DNA from: Actinobacillus lignieresii
GTDB taxonomy: Bacteria; Pseudomonadota; Gammaproteobacteria; Enterobacterales; Pasteurellaceae
Direction: 5' to 3'
Length of the DNA: 64,000 nt
Assembly (NCBI RefSeq): GCF_900444945.1
Contig: NZ_UFRM01000001.1
Span: 2,144,001 to 2,208,000 of the forward strand
The translations under genes and the position numbers were made by a program. The notes under the pieces were generated by a model. The model had not been told where the DNA came from, made no database searches, and saw only the letters and a list, made by a program, of their open reading frames with translations. Below are positions 62,123 to 64,000 of the stretch, in pieces; the first letter of the stretch is position 1; every line of letters starts with the position of its first letter.

Positions 62123-63205
62123 ATGCAACCGACCCTATTCATCGACCGTGACGGCACTCTAATTGACGAGCCGAAAACGGATTTTCAAATTGATAGTTTG
62201 GAAAAACTGAAACTGGAACGTAATGTGATTCCTGCGTTACTGAAATTGAAAGATCACTACCGTTTTGTGATGGTCAGCAATCAAGACGGTTTAGGCACAG
62301 AGTCGTTTCCGCAGGAGAATTTCGACAAACCGCACAATGCGATGTTGGAGATTTTTCGTTCGCAAGGCATTGAATTTGATGCGATTTTGATTTGTCCACA
62401 CAAGCCAGAAGACAATTGCGATTGTCGTAAACCGAAGATCAAATTGCTGAAAAAATATATCGACAAAAAATTGTTCGATCCCGACCGCAGTTTTGTGATT
62501 GGCGACCGTGCCACAGATGTTGAACTGGCGGAAAATCTCGGCATTCAGGCGTTGCAATATCACCCGGAAAAATTGGATTGGGATCTGATTGTGGAAAAAT
62601 TATTGCCAAAAACGACCGCTTGTGAACGCCCACCACGCTATGCGGAAGTGGTTCGCACCACCAAAGAAACCGATATCAAAGTGCAGGTGTGGCTAGACGA
62701 AACGGGCGTGAACCAAATTAGCACAGGCGTGGGCTTTTTCGACCATATGCTCGATCAAATCGCCACGCACGGCGGTTTCCGAATGAACGTGCAATGTAAA
62801 GGCGACTTATGGATTGATGAACACCACACTGTTGAAGACACCGCTCTTGCTCTCGGCACGGCATTAAAACAAGCATTAGGCGACAAACGTGGTATTCAAC
62901 GTTTCGGCTTTGTGCTACCAATGGACGAATGTAAAGCGGAATGCACCATGGACTTGTCGGGTCGCCCATACTTCAAATTTAAGGCAAAATTCAAGCGTGA
63001 AAAAGTCGGCGATTTTAGCACTGAAATGACCGAGCATTTCTTCCAATCGATCGCCTACACCCTAATGGCAACGCTCCACCTGAAAACCAAAGGCGACAAC
63101 GACCACCACAAAATCGAAAGCCTATTCAAAGTATTCGGCAGAACCCTAAGACAGTGCATCAAAGTGGAAGGGAATGAATTGCCGAGTTCGAAGGGTGTGT
63201 TGTGA
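62123..63205 (+). CDS. hisB: Bifunctional histidinol-phosphatase / imidazoleglycerol-phosphate dehydratase
   Basis: It has 360 residues from ATG 62123 behind AGGAGA. The N-terminal HAD phosphatase starts FIDRDGTL and has a zinc loop [14 protein letters not shown]. The C-terminal dehydratase from about residue 170 has [18 protein letters not shown] and [14 protein letters not shown], and ends with DDHHKIES-type [12 protein letters not shown]. An Apl-type uptake core lies near 62616. Confidence 0.97.
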   Translation: MQPTLFIDRDGTLIDEPKTDFQIDSLEKLKLERNVIPALLKLKDHYRFVMVSNQDGLGTESFPQENFDKPHNAMLEIFRSQGIEFDAILICPHKPEDNCDCRKPKIKLLKKYIDKKLFDPDRSFVIGDRATDVELAENLGIQALQYHPEKLDWDLIVEKLLPKTTACERPPRYAEVVRTTKETDIKVQVWLDETGVNQISTGVGFFDHMLDQIATHGGFRMNVQCKGDLWIDEHHTVEDTALALGTALKQALGDKRGIQRFGFVLPMDECKAECTMDLSGRPYFKFKAKFKREKVGDFSTEMTEHFFQSIAYTLMATLHLKTKGDNDHHKIESLFKVFGRTLRQCIKVEGNELPSSKGVL

Positions 63206-63234
63206 TTTTCAGCAAAATGTAAATAATGTGAACA

Positions 63235-63308
63235 GTAGGGACACACTGCGTGTGTCCGTCGTGAAAACGGAGCGTGATTTAAAATGGACGCACGCAGTGC
63301 GTCCCTAC
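63235..63308. repeat. Family C inverted repeat pair after hisB
   Basis: The 23-bp arms at 63235-63257 and 63286-63308 are inverted copies with two differences. Each arm is itself a palindrome: GGACACAC-TGC-GTGTGTCC and GGACGCAC-GCA-GTGCGTCC. A third copy lies at 30982-31000. Confidence 0.88.
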
Positions 63309-63321
63309 AATCACGTTGGAA

Positions 63322-63330
63322 AAGTGCGGT
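63322..63330 (+). other. Haemophilus-type DNA uptake core
   Basis: AAAGTGCGGT followed by TGGATTTTGCAAAG has the core and the A/T-rich tail of the H. influenzae-type uptake signal. This differs from the Apl-type ACAAGCGGT common in the rest of the window. Confidence 0.7.
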
Positions 63331-63383
63331 TGGATTTTGCAAAGTTTTTGGGGATTTGACTGTTTATCATTAAGGAAGCCAAT

Positions 63384-64000
63384 ATGACAAATCAATTATC
63401 AATAGTAGAAAATAGCTTAACATTAGAAGTTACATCATTAATACAAAAATCAGTTCTAAGTGTTAGAGAAGATATGCAAGACAATCCTTATATTTTAGAA
63501 GCTATCAGGGTTTTATCTGTTCAAGGATATCGAAGTGCAATAGGATGTTTTTGGAATGCAGTTGTTGATGATTTGAGAAATAAAATTTTATATAGAAGTA
63601 TCGATTTATTTAATAAGGAAATAAAACCAAACAAAGAGATAAAAAATTATGAAGATTTTCAAAATTATATAAATGATGATCAATTAATTGATGGAGCATA
63701 TAAAATTGGAGTGATAGGTTGGGAAGCACAAAAAATTCTCAAACATGCCAAGGAAACTAGACATATTTTTGATGGGCATCCTAAAAGTAGTGACCCCAGT
63801 ATTATTAAAGTATTAGATATGTTTAATGATTGTATTAAATATGTGCTAAATCAAGAGTATCCAAGTAAAATAATTGACATAAATGAATATATAAAGGTTC
63901 TTGAAGTTAATACATTTGATAGAAATGTTATTGCAGTTTCTAACGCTTTTGGGGATTTGCCAGAAATATATAAACAAGAGTTAATAAATCGGTTTTTTAA
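63384..64000 (+). CDS. Hypothetical protein with HEPN-like features, cut by window end
   Basis: At least 205 residues from ATG 63384 behind AAGGAAG; the frame is open at the window end. Helical and soluble. GYRSAIGCFWNAVVDDLRNKI (residues 48-68) resembles the first HEPN helix, and RHIFDGH (126-132) gives an R-x5-H motif like the HEPN RNase site. The DNA is much richer in A/T, with ATA and AGA codons, than hisB before it. Likely acquired; a toxin, defence or abortive-infection role is possible but unproven. Confidence 0.6.
   Translation, partial: MTNQLSIVENSLTLEVTSLIQKSVLSVREDMQDNPYILEAIRVLSVQGYRSAIGCFWNAVVDDLRNKILYRSIDLFNKEIKPNKEIKNYEDFQNYINDDQLIDGAYKIGVIGWEAQKILKHAKETRHIFDGHPKSSDPSIIKVLDMFNDCIKYVLNQEYPSKIIDINEYIKVLEVNTFDRNVIAVSNAFGDLPEIYKQELINRFF

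Noticed and set aside
63174-63359. 61-codon ORF after hisB
   Set aside because: It runs through the family C repeats in another frame and has no coding signal.

Overview
The window reads as a contiguous stretch of a Pasteurellaceae chromosome, most probably Actinobacillus pleuropneumoniae or a close relative. The evidence is the very frequent DNA uptake core ACAAGCGGT (the Apl-type signal, as opposed to the Haemophilus AAGTGCGGT type), the gene order fhuC-fhuD-fhuB-fhuA known from that species, and the protein sequences. Almost all of the DNA is coding, the genes are ordinary gamma-proteobacterial housekeeping genes, and many terminators are built from two uptake cores facing each other.

Layout. 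1-6.2 kb: mutL, a zinc alcohol dehydrogenase, miaA, hfq, hflX. 6.2-10.5 kb: LOG-family protein, MazG-like pyrophosphohydrolase, crp, yheU, slmA, dut, coaBC. 10.6-15.4 kb: radC behind a competence (CRP-S) site, rpmB-rpmG, and the dat-ddc pair that makes 1,3-diaminopropane. 15.4-19.2 kb: yedF/yedE, maoP, trmA, two identical tRNA-Ser(UGA) genes. 19.3-27.7 kb: corA, then ubiE-ubiJ-ubiB-tatABC-hemB, a small membrane protein, mutM. 27.7-32.8 kb: brnQ, fabG, fabD, queH, ispB. 33-36.4 kb: a patatin-like protein and a redox/detoxification group (alcohol dehydrogenase, FMN reductase, DoxX) lying between ispB and rplU-rpmA. 37.3-41.8 kb: EamA transporter, a 56-residue membrane ORF, a Fur-box-linked Slam-type outer membrane protein, a Cof phosphatase, comF behind a second CRP-S site. 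42-50.4 kb: rsmC, holD-rimI, srmB, pdxH, a heme/peptide-binding lipoprotein, an aldehyde dehydrogenase, satP. 50.6-56.3 kb: ferric hydroxamate uptake fhuCDBA. 56.3-64 kb: a small conserved protein, purC with a PurR box, then the histidine operon (hisL attenuator, hisG, hisD, hisC, an HUH transposase gene, hisB) followed by an AT-rich foreign-looking gene cut by the window end.

The most unusual content is a set of short palindromic repeats of at least five families. They occupy every gene junction of the his operon seen here and recur at dat/ddc, fabG/fabD and fabD/queH. One copy lies in frame inside the signal-peptide region of fhuD. Two families (A and B) are two-hairpin units whose stems vary by compensating changes while loops and linkers stay constant. 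Family A flanks a REP-associated/IS200-like tyrosine transposase gene placed between hisC and hisB. In the his operon the elements begin at or overlap the stop codon of the gene before them. The his region also carries several Haemophilus-type uptake cores, which suggests exchange with another Pasteurellaceae lineage. Other points of interest are hflX and yedF, whose conserved N-termini run upstream of the first usable start codon, and a HEPN-like gene inserted behind hisB.
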